A stretch of 59,784 nt of DNA from Verrucomicrobiota bacterium (GCA_018239985.1 JAFEGK010000005.1:53674-113457); one strand, 5' to 3'. Shown: positions 9,422-17,700, counted from the first letter of the stretch. Numbers and translations are program-made. The notes: a model not told the origin generated them from the letters alone.

Positions 9422-9438
9422 CAAAAGAGGAGAACCTT

Positions 9439-10005
9439 ATGTCAAATATTGCCCCTGTAGGGACTGAGAGGACTCAAATTGAGTTTTCTAAAATCGGAGG
9501 ACAGCTCCTGACATCGCAAGTCAATCAGCCACAGATTTCAACTTTATGCTCAGCATCAACGAAGAATCGTGGGGTTGTCGGTTGGATTTCCAATTGGTGT
9601 GGAAGAGTGTGGACTGCAATTAAAAATTTCCTCACACAATGGAGCTTTTTTAAAACCTGTTTCAGAAGCGATAAAGAGATAGATTGGGAGGCTACTAAGG
9701 TTATTTTTGCCGCAATGAAGAAGGCTGTTGATGAAGCACCAGAGGAATTTAAGCCTAATCAGGAGAGATTTAACACCCATTACGCCGATCTTTCACAGCC
9801 CGCAAAAGACCTATTTGAAATGCATATTGGCTATTCGATTGCCAGACGGAATCGGGCGATAGATAAAGCCGATCAGGAGAAATATGTGAGTGAGAAGTGG
9901 TCAGAAATCAGCAGAAGTCTGAAAACGATTTTAGCCGATATTACCCGTGACGAAGTGAGAGAAGCTGTTGTCAGCTTTGAAAGAGAGCTTGATAAACACC
10001 AATAA
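9439..10005 (+). CDS. Hypothetical protein, second of four
   Basis: 188 residues. AGAGGAGAA sits 7 nt before the ATG. The first 50 residues are Ser/Thr/Gln-rich and look disordered; 51-85 form a tryptophan- and Cys-containing amphipathic segment (GWISNWCGRVWTAIKNFL, then CFRSDKE); the rest is helical and charged (FAAMKKAVDEAPEEF, LFEMHIGYSIARRNR). The layout matches the flanking genes although sequence identity is low. No Sec signal and no known domain. Likely co-transcribed with the gene before it. Confidence 0.65.
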   Translation: MSNIAPVGTERTQIEFSKIGGQLLTSQVNQPQISTLCSASTKNRGVVGWISNWCGRVWTAIKNFLTQWSFFKTCFRSDKEIDWEATKVIFAAMKKAVDEAPEEFKPNQERFNTHYADLSQPAKDLFEMHIGYSIARRNRAIDKADQEKYVSEKWSEISRSLKTILADITRDEVREAVVSFERELDKHQ

Positions 10006-10074
10006 ATTGTGATAGCCTTTTTAGTCAAAATTCAATGCCTCTTTAGGCATTAAAAAAATAACATAGGAGAACAT

Positions 10075-10677
10075 ATGACCAGAGTTTCTGATATCAGATT
10101 TAGTACAGCTCCATCTTTTGAGCCTACAGCACAGGCAAGAGAATTTGGAGAAAAAGTTCCAGATACAATCACATCTGCTACGCCAGCTGTTGAGCAGGGA
10201 GAAGGCTTTTTCATGAGAATGATTTGCTGCATCCCTAGATGTATCCTTTCGGTAATGAAAAAAGTCGCGTGCCTGTTGACATTGGGTTATTATTGCAATA
10301 CGAAGACTCTTTCAGAGAAAGAGCGTAGAGAAAATATCCTCACAGATCTTGTGAATGTCCATAAAATTTGGACTTTTGCCCCAACGAAGATCGAGAAAAA
10401 AGAGGCTGCTGAAGCTCTCTTCCAGAAGTATCCTGAGCTGAAGGAAAATATCGCCGTTTTTGGAGTCAATCAAGCAAGACGAAATGCTCTGGGGCATTTC
10501 AAAGAACCGGTCGATGCAGATGCTAAAGCTGCCCGTCAGAAAGAAATTGAGGAATTTAACGCAAAGCATTATCAATCATATAAGAATCAACAGATCGAGG
10601 CGCTTGAGTTCAATTTTGATGCTTTATTCCTTATGAATTATATTAAGTTCTTGAGAGAGCAGATTGAAAATGCCTAG
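10075..10677 (+). CDS. Hypothetical protein, third of four
   Basis: 200 residues; ATAGGAGAACAT precedes the ATG. A polar N-terminus of about 45 residues is followed by a Cys-rich hydrophobic segment (MRMICCIPRCILSVMKKVAC, then LLTLGYYC), which may insert in or be lipid-modified at a membrane, and a charged helical C-terminus (ENILTDLVNVHKIW, LKENIAVFGVNQARRNAL). The motif NQARRNA recalls SIARRNR in the second gene, supporting a common origin. It is followed by a strong terminator at 10723-10752, so the first three genes form one unit. Confidence 0.65.
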   Translation: MTRVSDIRFSTAPSFEPTAQAREFGEKVPDTITSATPAVEQGEGFFMRMICCIPRCILSVMKKVACLLTLGYYCNTKTLSEKERRENILTDLVNVHKIWTFAPTKIEKKEAAEALFQKYPELKENIAVFGVNQARRNALGHFKEPVDADAKAARQKEIEEFNAKHYQSYKNQQIEALEFNFDALFLMNYIKFLREQIENA

Positions 10678-10722
10678 TGTTATCTAGGTCGGAAGTCCTT
10701 CGTTTCGTCTCTTCATCATCAC

Positions 10723-10752
10723 GAAACCTGGCCCTTAAGGGGGCCGGGTTTC
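10723..10752 (+). terminator. Terminator after the third effector-like gene
   Basis: gaaacctggccc (10723-10734) pairs with gggccgggtttc (10741-10752), 12 bp with one T-G pair, loop of 6, followed by acttttatg. It separates the three-gene unit from the fourth gene. Confidence 0.7.
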
Positions 10753-10938
10753 ACTTTTATGCACACCGAAGTTTTTCGAATTGCCTCCTTGGTTTTTTCT
10801 TTGGGAGCACCATCACAAAGAAAAATTTTCAGAAATTGATGAAAAACCTTTTTTTCTTTTCACCCATTTGCTACCATTTCTGTCTGTTGTGATTAACAAA
10901 ATTGTTTAGCAAGAAAGTTTAACCTTATGGAGGTAACC

Positions 10939-11601
10939 ATGCAAACACCAAGAGTAGAAAGTACAACTCAAGTACAACCACCTGTACAAACTGATAATGT
11001 CTCTCAGGCAGCAGTAGTACCAGGAAATGATGCAAGCACAATTGCATCAGCAAATCCAGCTCAAGAGAAAGGTTTTGTTACAGCGATCTATGATACCGTT
11101 GTGGGAGCTATCACTTGGGTAAAAGAGAAGATTGTCGCTTGCTTCAGCTATATCCGCTCGTTGTTTTGCGGCTTTACAGATCAAGTAAAAACGACTCAGT
11201 TGACTACATTGAACCGGTTGAAGGCCCTTGTTGAGAAAACTCGTGTCGATTTCCTGAAAGAAAGAGATGCCGATTCATCTGCAGACAAAGTTGCATTAAG
11301 GAAATTCTGGACAGCAGCTTTTAATGCGCTACCACAAGATATTCAGAATGCGTTGATCAAAGAAGATCTTAGAGATATCTATCAAGGTAAGCCAGATTCT
11401 GAAAAAGTCGTAGAAGACAAGTTTAATAATCAAGAAACCAAAGCAGAAAGAATCGCTTTTATCAGAGATTTGACTCCATCTAGGTATACAGATGTCGGTC
11501 GAGCACTCTATTATGCGGATGCTGATCAATACATCCCTAGCTATCTGCAACACATTGCAAGTCAAATTGGCAATGACATCAAGGCGTTGAGCGAAGAATA
11601 G
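10939..11601 (+). CDS. Hypothetical protein, fourth of four
   Basis: 220 residues. I start at the ATG at 10939, not the in-frame ATG at 10927, because the latter lies in the sequence atggaggtaacc whose GGAGG is the ribosome site for 10939. Residues 1-48 are Gln/Thr/Pro/Ala-rich and disordered; 49-85 hold an amphipathic, Cys-containing segment (AITWVKEKIVACFSYIRSLFC); the C-terminus is helical (LNRLKALVEKTRVDFLKE, FNALPQDIQNALIKEDL). It has its own upstream region of 260 nt and its own strong terminator, so it can be expressed separately from its three relatives. Function unknown; the N-terminal composition is like that of type III secretion substrates. Confidence 0.65.
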   Translation: MQTPRVESTTQVQPPVQTDNVSQAAVVPGNDASTIASANPAQEKGFVTAIYDTVVGAITWVKEKIVACFSYIRSLFCGFTDQVKTTQLTTLNRLKALVEKTRVDFLKERDADSSADKVALRKFWTAAFNALPQDIQNALIKEDLRDIYQGKPDSEKVVEDKFNNQETKAERIAFIRDLTPSRYTDVGRALYYADADQYIPSYLQHIASQIGNDIKALSEE

Positions 11602-11625
11602 CAAAACCTAAATAGCAATTTGCTA

Positions 11626-11660
11626 AGGGCCCCTTCCACACGGAAGGGGCCCTTTTTTTG
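11626..11660 (+). terminator. Intrinsic terminator after the fourth gene
   Basis: agggccccttcc (11626-11637) pairs perfectly with ggaaggggccct (11642-11653) around the loop acac and is followed by seven T (11654-11660). This is a textbook Rho-independent terminator on the plus strand. Confidence 0.92.
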
Positions 11661-11721
11661 TTATACCTGTGGACGCAAAATCGTCGATTTATCCGAACAC
11701 CGGAGTTTCGCAATCGTCTCT

Positions 11722-13602
11722 TTAACTTTTCTTTTTGCTCTTTTTTGCCGGAATGGATAGCGATTCGCTCAGGTCGATCCAGATCGGAGAGGACCAGGCG
11801 ATATGCCCATCTGCTTGGACGACCCGGAGGTAATAATAGACAAATGGGGGACGTTCATCAGGCGAATTGAGGGCGATTTTAGAAAGCTCCTGGAAGTCGT
11901 CATACTCAAATTCGATGGATGACTTATTCGGTTGGAGCTGGTGCAGTAGCTGGCCGTTGCGGATGATGGTTACCTCTTTGATCGGACCTGTGCCACAGAC
12001 AAAGCCAGTGATGTACCGGTTAAAATTAAGCCCGGGCTTGTTTTTTGTGTTAAGCTCGGAACCCATTTGGCTACCGGCAATATGGAATCCAAGTACGATG
12101 CGAGCGCCGGTTGTGGCATAACAGGAGCGATTGTATAGGGCCTGGAGAAGTGTTTCTCGTGTTTGCTCAATAGCGATGATACCGGTTAGTCCTGGAGAAT
12201 ACTGAATTTGATCGCTCTCATAGAGGTCGGCGAAGATTCCTCGGTCGTCGAGGCCTCCAGCTACAAATCCAAAGCGGTGATTCTGGCTCAGGGCATGGCG
12301 TATCGATCCTTTTTCTGAGGCATTTATCCCTTCACCGCTTGGGCTTTTAATGGGTCTTAAATTTCCCTCAGATTCGGAGCATTCTGAGCAGCCCCAAGCA
12401 TTATAAATTTCAACGACTCGTTCGAACTCAGCATTGAAGTCGGAAAAGTCGGTTTCGTATCCTTTAGCCATGGTAAAGCTTGGAATAGAGAGCACCTCTT
12501 TAGGAGTGTGTATTTTATAGATCTTCTTCAAGTTGGTGTATTTAGGATCTTTCTTCCGCATCATGGGTTTATTGTCTTTCCAGTAGACAAGCTGCCTTAG
12601 CCCTTCGTTTTCATCGCCGAACCATTGGAGTCCAAGAAAGGTGTTAAACCGGCTCTCTTCATTGTATTCATGAACATGGGTGCCGATGCTTTTCCATATT
12701 TCATTAGGGGTCTCTTCGATGTTCTCAAAGGGTGAGGTGCCCACAAATTGGAATCCAACCTCGTCTCGCATATGGCGCATAAACCCTTCGATGTTTTCGC
12801 TGGCGTCGACTTTTTCTGATTCTCCATGGAGAGTGCCCCAAAATAGGCTGTAGTCTGTTTCAGCCAAACATTTGATGGGAGGGGAGTAGAAGATGTCATC
12901 GCTTGATGAGCTTTTGAGTTGGATCCGATAGACGCCGGTTTCATTGAAATAGAGATTAGGGAGGATGATAAACCCCGTTTCGGGGACAAATAGCTTCCAA
13001 TTGAGATTTTCTCGGAGGAACTCATAGCTCAGTTCGATTAGGGTCCCTTCGGGAGCATTACTTGTTAAGTTACCAAACGCATCTTCAAATCGGACGATGA
13101 TGTCAAAGCGTCTATTTTTTGAGACCCAAGAGGGGGTCATGATCTGGATGTTTTTCAAAACGTTACCACGAATATCGATCGTGAATATTTCAGGATCTTT
13201 GTAATCCCCTTTCCCTTTTGGATCGATATAAAGGTGAAATGGACGCCGTCTTTGGGTGGTCATTTGGGCGCGTGAGGAATTGAGGATGATCTCTACAACT
13301 TCTGTCGCTTTAATTTCAATGGGAAGGGTAAATTCAAAAGAGGGGGCGTATTGGTTTGGAGCGTAAATCTCTTCTGGAAGCACTGTTTTTCCCGAAGGCA
13401 GCTTTAGCCAAATCGCATTATCTTGCATTTTGGGATCGATTTGAGGGATCTCCCAATCGGTTGGCCGATTCTGCATTAAAAAATCGAATTTGAGCTTGGT
13501 TCCCTTGGGTAAATTTGATGCAGCTGTATAAGAAAATTTCCAAGTTTTGATCTGGCCCGCAAGGGCGATATTTGGCTCGGTGAGACAAATTGAACGACGC
13601 AT
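11722..13602 (-). CDS. DUF3604-family protein
   Basis: 626 residues, no Sec signal. The middle and C-terminal parts carry the marks of the DUF3604 (PHP-like metal-dependent hydrolase) family: FWGTLHGES (around 255; DLHxHT/S in relatives), GTHVHEYNEE, RVVEIYNAWG, the GFVAGGLDDRG segment and NRSCYATTGARIVL. These give His, Asp and Glu residues that could bind metal. The N-terminal 200 residues are beta-rich. The reaction is unknown for the family. The C-terminus is strongly basic (KKSKKKS). It is the last gene of the ybeY/CNNM series, 45 nt after the CNNM gene. Confidence 0.7.
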   Translation of the reverse strand: MRRSICLTEPNIALAGQIKTWKFSYTAASNLPKGTKLKFDFLMQNRPTDWEIPQIDPKMQDNAIWLKLPSGKTVLPEEIYAPNQYAPSFEFTLPIEIKATEVVEIILNSSRAQMTTQRRRPFHLYIDPKGKGDYKDPEIFTIDIRGNVLKNIQIMTPSWVSKNRRFDIIVRFEDAFGNLTSNAPEGTLIELSYEFLRENLNWKLFVPETGFIILPNLYFNETGVYRIQLKSSSSDDIFYSPPIKCLAETDYSLFWGTLHGESEKVDASENIEGFMRHMRDEVGFQFVGTSPFENIEETPNEIWKSIGTHVHEYNEESRFNTFLGLQWFGDENEGLRQLVYWKDNKPMMRKKDPKYTNLKKIYKIHTPKEVLSIPSFTMAKGYETDFSDFNAEFERVVEIYNAWGCSECSESEGNLRPIKSPSGEGINASEKGSIRHALSQNHRFGFVAGGLDDRGIFADLYESDQIQYSPGLTGIIAIEQTRETLLQALYNRSCYATTGARIVLGFHIAGSQMGSELNTKNKPGLNFNRYITGFVCGTGPIKEVTIIRNGQLLHQLQPNKSSIEFEYDDFQELSKIALNSPDERPPFVYYYLRVVQADGHIAWSSPIWIDLSESLSIPAKKSKKKS

Positions 13603-13647
13603 GTTATTCTTTCCGTTGTTTCCTAGTGATTATGCTTGATCGTCTGT

Positions 13648-14886
13648 TTAATGTGGAGCGATTTTGATTTTGTCAATGGTCCGCTCCGATGAGCTAAGCA
13701 CCTCTAGCTCAAAATCATCTTGATGGAGCCGCCACCCTTTGGAGGGGATTGCCCCTGCTTTGTGGAAAATATACCCTCCGATGGTGTCATATTCGGGGCT
13801 CTGAGGGATGGTGATCCCCAATTCGTTTTCAATATCGATAATGGTCATTTTGGCATCAAGGATCCATCCGCCCGAGGGGAGCACTGTATAGAGGGCCTCT
13901 TCTCCATAATCGTACTCATCGCCAATCTCGCCGACAAGTTGCTCGAGAATATCTTCAATTGTGACGATCCCTTCAGTTCCCCCGTATTCATCGACGACAA
14001 TTGCCAGGTGGATCTGTTTATTGCGAAATTCTTGCAAAAGCTGAGAAATTTTTTTAGTTTCCGGTGCATAGACGATTGGTTTTAGCAGAGGTTCAATAGA
14101 ACCTTCGAGATCTTTTGGTGCTGCTGAGGCATTGAAATAGGCGCGGAAAAGGTCTTTGTAGTAGAGGGTTCCGATGATGTTGTCGACGTTTTCTTTCCAT
14201 ACGGGGATGCGGCTGTACCCTTCTTCGAGGAATCGGTTGGCAGCAACTTTGAGCGAAGTGGTGCAGTTGAGGGTGTACATGTCTATTCTGGGGACCATCA
14301 CCTCACGGGCGATCCTTTCTTTGAAAGAAATGACTGAAAGGAACAATTTTTGATCATTTGGATCGAGGAAGGAGGAAAATTCAGAGGCGTGTAGAATTTC
14401 TAAAATTTTATCTTTGTAGGAGACTTTCTCAGAAGAGGTCGGAAGAATAAGTCCGAGAATCTTGTAGAGGGGAATGGCTAGTGGCCAGAAAATGATGAGC
14501 GTCACAGAAGCTGGCTGGCACATCACTTTGAAGAATGTGCGTGGTCGCAGAGCGCTGAGGATTCTGAACAGGTAATCTGTAAACAAAAATGAGCTGACAA
14601 CAATAAGGAGGGCAAGAAGAAAGGTTTTGATGGTGATATGGTCTGTGAGGATAAAATCAAATGCAAATAACGAAAAGCAGATCAGAAGGGTACTTTTTGC
14701 TAGAGCAATCGCATAAGTTAAAAGATCCCGATTTCTTTTTTTGAATAGGAACTTGCCTGGGCCAACCTGATGTTTGGCGATTAGCTCGGCTTGTGTTTTT
14801 CCAATTCGCTGCAAGGCGGTGGCTATACCTGTCATCAGGCTGGTGCAAAACAAAAGGATGATTGCAAGAATCGGGGAGTCGCTCAT
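13648..14886 (-). CDS. CNNM/HlyC-CorC family membrane protein with CBS pair
   Basis: 412 residues. Four hydrophobic segments in the first 175 residues (DUF21/CNNM domain), then a tandem CBS pair at about 190-330 (MVPRIDMYTLNCTT; YSRIPVWKENVDNIIGTLYYKDLF; AIVVDEYGGTEGIVTIEDILEQLVGEI, the very typical end of the pair), then a CorC_HlyC domain (DAKMTIIDIENELGI). The family takes part in Mg2+ or Co2+ homeostasis; older names are haemolysin or TlyC. It starts 6 nt after ybeY, so translation is probably coupled. The same neighbour pair occurs in Chlamydia as far as I recall. Confidence 0.88.
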   Translation of the reverse strand: MSDSPILAIILLFCTSLMTGIATALQRIGKTQAELIAKHQVGPGKFLFKKRNRDLLTYAIALAKSTLLICFSLFAFDFILTDHITIKTFLLALLIVVSSFLFTDYLFRILSALRPRTFFKVMCQPASVTLIIFWPLAIPLYKILGLILPTSSEKVSYKDKILEILHASEFSSFLDPNDQKLFLSVISFKERIAREVMVPRIDMYTLNCTTSLKVAANRFLEEGYSRIPVWKENVDNIIGTLYYKDLFRAYFNASAAPKDLEGSIEPLLKPIVYAPETKKISQLLQEFRNKQIHLAIVVDEYGGTEGIVTIEDILEQLVGEIGDEYDYGEEALYTVLPSGGWILDAKMTIIDIENELGITIPQSPEYDTIGGYIFHKAGAIPSKGWRLHQDDFELEVLSSSERTIDKIKIAPH

Positions 14887-14892
14887 TAAAGA

Positions 14893-15366
14893 TTATTTTG
14901 TAATTGCTAGGTTGTTTTTTTCAAGTAACTTTAACCATTTTTTTTCCTCCGCCCTCATTTTTTCTCGATCAGCCTCTTTGAGGTCATCGAATCCGAGTAA
15001 GTGCAAAAAACCGTGTATCACATAGAGGGTCAATTCTTGATAAAGATCACCTCCGTGGGTCTTAACGTATTCATGCGCCACTTGTGGGCAAACGAAAACT
15101 TCTCCTAAAAATTCGGGCTCACGGATTGGAAAGGTGATGCAGTCTGTAGGGGATGGGTCATTGAAAAACTGGTCATGCAGTTTGGAGATTTTGGCTTTTC
15201 CAACAAAGGACAAAGCCATCCCGCTGCTTCCTGATTTTCCGAGTAAAAATTCGATCACTCGTTTAGCAGAAGTTAGTGAAATGGCAATGCTGCGCTGCGA
15301 ATTACTGACGTAGATATTATCTAACAGGGGTTTTTGGGAGGCCGGTAACTTTTGTGTTTTCGCCAT
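14893..15366 (-). CDS. ybeY: YbeY-like rRNA maturation endonuclease, altered active site
   Basis: 157 residues. YbeY matures 16S rRNA 3' ends and uses a zinc site HxxxHxxxxxH plus a conserved Arg. Here the segment VIHGFLHLLGFDD keeps His118 and His122, but the third ligand is Asp128, and the residue at the place of the conserved Arg (YRxKDxPTD region, here FFNDPSPTD) is Phe. The fold signature PTDCITFP and LGEVFVCP is present. Asp can bind zinc, so activity may persist. Its ATG (15366) lies inside the upstream small basic protein gene, in another frame, with a 50-nt overlap, so coupling is likely. Family is clear; catalytic competence is not. Confidence 0.85.
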   Translation of the reverse strand: MAKTQKLPASQKPLLDNIYVSNSQRSIAISLTSAKRVIEFLLGKSGSSGMALSFVGKAKISKLHDQFFNDPSPTDCITFPIREPEFLGEVFVCPQVAHEYVKTHGGDLYQELTLYVIHGFLHLLGFDDLKEADREKMRAEEKKWLKLLEKNNLAITK

Positions 15367-15475
15367 CTTTCCATCTGCCCAATTTTCTCAGGACGTCTAT
15401 CCGCTCAAAACGTTTGAGAACGTTGCGCTTTTTTCCACCTTTACCTGTTTTTCCATAGCTGGGATGTCTTGACAT
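15317..15475 (-). CDS. Chlamydiae/Verrucomicrobia-type small basic protein
   Basis: 52 residues translated by hand: it starts MSRHPSYGKTGKGGKKRNVL and continues KRFERIDVLRKLGRW, ending with TGLPKTPVR and TAA at 15317-15319. This is the small basic protein family known from Chlamydiae and Verrucomicrobia (I recall it as TIGR04137), one of the best clues to the phylum. Strong net positive charge suggests binding to RNA or ribosome, but function is unknown. It overlaps ybeY out of frame by 50 nt and follows another very small gene by 13 nt. Confidence 0.88.
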   Translation of the reverse strand: MSRHPSYGKTGKGGKKRNVLKRFERIDVLRKLGRWKDGENTKVTGLPKTPVR

Positions 15476-15488
15476 AGTCGATTAACCT

Positions 15489-15662
15489 TTACTTAATTTT
15501 AGGAATAAATACTGCTTTTGCCATTTCGCCTTCGATGGCATTTGCATGTTTCTTATAGCCACCTGGCAAATTATCTTTTTTTGGTCCAGTTTTTGGCTGG
15601 GGAGCCTTTGTTCTACGGGGGCTGACCATGCGTCTTTCAGTTTGTTTACTTAGGCGTGTCAT
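15489..15662 (-). CDS. Small conserved-looking basic protein (57 residues)
   Basis: Translated by hand: begins MTRLSKQTERRMVSPRRTK, then PKTGPKKDNLPGGYKKHANA and ends AKAVFIPKIK. AAGGAGAA lies 6 nt before the ATG and a good promoter lies 26 nt further up, so this is a real gene. It is rich in Lys/Arg/Pro and has no domain I can name with certainty; a short chlamydial protein with the same SPRRTK-type motif may exist. First gene of the unit small-protein, small basic protein, ybeY, CNNM, DUF3604. Confidence 0.75.
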   Translation of the reverse strand: MTRLSKQTERRMVSPRRTKAPQPKTGPKKDNLPGGYKKHANAIEGEMAKAVFIPKIK

Positions 15663-15687
15663 TGGAGTTCTCCTTGTAAAAGGTGTT

Positions 15688-15716
15688 AGTATAGAGAATT
15701 CTTAATAGGAATTCAA
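15688..15716 (-). promoter_or_regulatory. Sigma-70-type promoter for the small-protein/ybeY unit
   Basis: On the minus strand TTGAAT (15711-15716), 17-nt spacer, TATACT (15688-15693). Both boxes match the vegetative consensus at 4 of 6 (-35) and 5 of 6 (-10). It lies between the rnr hairpin and the 57-residue gene. Confidence 0.6.
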
Positions 15717-15722
15717 GCATTT

Positions 15723-15771
15723 TATACCCCGCGCGGTCTAAAATTCACTATTTTGGACCGGGCGGGGTATA
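15723..15771 (-). terminator. Long hairpin spanning the rnr stop codon
   Basis: A 22-nt arm (15723-15744) pairs with 15750-15771 at 20 positions, loop of 5. The stop codon of rnr (15748-15750) is inside the hairpin, so terminator and coding end overlap. It is followed on the minus strand by the promoter for the next unit. Confidence 0.65.
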
Positions 15772-17700
15772 ACACAACTCCCAACTGGTCTCTTGGTGGA
15801 TCAGGTCGACCCTGATGGGGCGGACGGTGATTTCCTCCCCGACGACATGTTTAATTCCGGTTCGCTCCCCCTGCATGGTGCTTGTGCGGGGGTCAAAAAT
15901 AAAATAATCATTTTCAAGTTCTGAGATATGAAGAAAGCCTTCTAAAAAAAGTTCTTTGATCTCGAAATAGAGCCCAAATGGCTTGATCTTGGTCACGTAG
16001 CCAACAAAATGGCGGGTCGGGTCTTCTTTCTGCCAGCTAAGCAGCAGTCGGTGTTTTTTGAGTATTTTGACTCCCATCTCGGCCCGAAACGAGATCCGCT
16101 CTTTTTCAGAACAATCTTTGCCAATCCTCTCGAGGTTGAGCTTTTCCCCTTCTTCATCAAAAAGGAGCCGTTGGATGATCAGATCGCTATAGCGGCGGAT
16201 TGGGCTAGTGAAGTGACAATAGTAGTCAAGAGCTAGGCCAAAATGTCCCACATTTTGGGGGGAGTAGATGGCCAATTTCAGATTGCGGATAAACCCGACA
16301 GCAAGTTGTTGACTGAAGGGGGTGTTTTTGGCCTGTTCAAAGAGGCGTTGAAGATCTGTATGGGTCGGCTTTGCGGGGATAGAGAAACCCAGTGAGCGGG
16401 CTGTGGCAAAGAAGGAATCGAGATTTTCACTTTCTGGTTCTTCATGAACGCGGAAAAGGAGCGATTTTCCTTGTGCATGCAGATGCTGGGCAACCACTTC
16501 ATTAGCTTTGAGCATGAATTCTTCGACCAGCTGGTGGGCGATGTGGTACTCTTCAACTTTGACCCCAGTCGGTTGTCCATTTTTATCCAGAAGCAGAATT
16601 AGCTCCGGCAGAGAGAAATCGATGCTTCCCCGCTCGCTTCTTTTCTTTTTGAGCAGCTGGCAAAGTTCAACCATTTGGTGCAGCATCGGTGCGAGGGGAC
16701 TTTTCTTCCCATCGAGTATCTCTTTGGCTTCCCCATAGGTAAACCGTTTTTTACTCTTGATGAAGCTCCTTTTGACCTCTTGAGCAATCAGATTTCCATC
16801 TGGGTCAAATTCCATTAGGACAGAGACTGTCAAGCGGATCACACCCTGGCGTAAACTACAGAGATTATTGGAGAGCTCCTCGGGAAGCATCGGGATGCAG
16901 GCACCTGGAAAGTAGGTCGAATTGCTACGCTTGATCGCTTCCTGATCGAGAAGAGAATCTGCTTTCACATAATGGGCCACATCGGCGATGTGTACGGTGA
17001 GCCAAAAGTGTCCTTTTTTATTTTTCTCTATCGACAGGGCATCATCGAAATCGCGGGCGGTATCAGGATCGATCGTGATGCTGGGAATTTTTGTTAAATC
17101 GAGCCTTCCCTTAAGTTCTGCGGGCTTCACTTTTGTCCCAAACGCTTTGGCCTCTTCAATCACTTTTTTGGAGAAACTGCTGGAAAGGTTGTATTCGGCC
17201 ACAGCGGCTTTTATATCGCAAGAAGGATCACTGATGTGGCCGATCAATTCATGTGGCTCACAAACGGTGCTTTGTTGGTCGTCACCCCACTGCAGTACTT
17301 TAAAGATCAGTCGATCTCCAACTTTAAGAGGAGATTTCTTTTTGTTTTTGACTAAAACAGAGCCCTGTTCACCAAGCAAAGGAACACGGGCAATAATTGT
17401 TTCTCCTTCTATTGATGCGATGATACCTGCCAAATGGGTCCGCTCTCTTTTTATGATTGCAAGCACTTCACCTTCTGGCCCTTTTTCAGGTTTGGAGCTA
17501 GGAACGGCGGTCACTTCAACAAGGTCGCCGTCGACGGCATTACGGGTTAGGTGCTTGGGGATAAAGACATCCTTTTGCTCTGGGTCTTCAGAGACAACAA
17601 ATCCAAAGCCGCGCGGATGCATCCGCATTGTGCCTACGCGAGTATTGCGAGTATTCTGTTTTTTAGGGGGTTGTCTTTTCCCACTTTTTCTTTTGCTCAT
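15748..17700 (-). CDS. rnr: Ribonuclease R
   Basis: 650 residues. A Lys-rich start, then an OB-type cold-shock domain (MHPRGFGFVVSEDP, about 27-65), a second OB domain, and the RNB catalytic domain with the metal-binding cluster TIDPDTARDFDDAL at about 209-222 followed by HIADVAHYV; FTSPIRRYSDLIIQRLL and a C-terminal S1 domain (FVGYVTKIKPFGLYFEI) close the protein. It degrades structured RNA 3' to 5' and serves in RNA quality control. Shorter than E. coli RNase R (about 813) because the N-terminal helix-turn-helix and the basic tail are missing. Its start overlaps the upstream transglutaminase-like gene by 38 nt. Confidence 0.95.
   Translation of the reverse strand: MSKRKSGKRQPPKKQNTRNTRVGTMRMHPRGFGFVVSEDPEQKDVFIPKHLTRNAVDGDLVEVTAVPSSKPEKGPEGEVLAIIKRERTHLAGIIASIEGETIIARVPLLGEQGSVLVKNKKKSPLKVGDRLIFKVLQWGDDQQSTVCEPHELIGHISDPSCDIKAAVAEYNLSSSFSKKVIEEAKAFGTKVKPAELKGRLDLTKIPSITIDPDTARDFDDALSIEKNKKGHFWLTVHIADVAHYVKADSLLDQEAIKRSNSTYFPGACIPMLPEELSNNLCSLRQGVIRLTVSVLMEFDPDGNLIAQEVKRSFIKSKKRFTYGEAKEILDGKKSPLAPMLHQMVELCQLLKKKRSERGSIDFSLPELILLLDKNGQPTGVKVEEYHIAHQLVEEFMLKANEVVAQHLHAQGKSLLFRVHEEPESENLDSFFATARSLGFSIPAKPTHTDLQRLFEQAKNTPFSQQLAVGFIRNLKLAIYSPQNVGHFGLALDYYCHFTSPIRRYSDLIIQRLLFDEEGEKLNLERIGKDCSEKERISFRAEMGVKILKKHRLLLSWQKEDPTRHFVGYVTKIKPFGLYFEIKELFLEGFLHISELENDYFIFDPRTSTMQGERTGIKHVVGEEITVRPIRVDLIHQETSWELCYTPPGPK

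Noticed and set aside
10677-10892. 71-residue plus-strand ORF after the third effector-like gene
   Set aside because: It runs through the terminator hairpin and has no family features.
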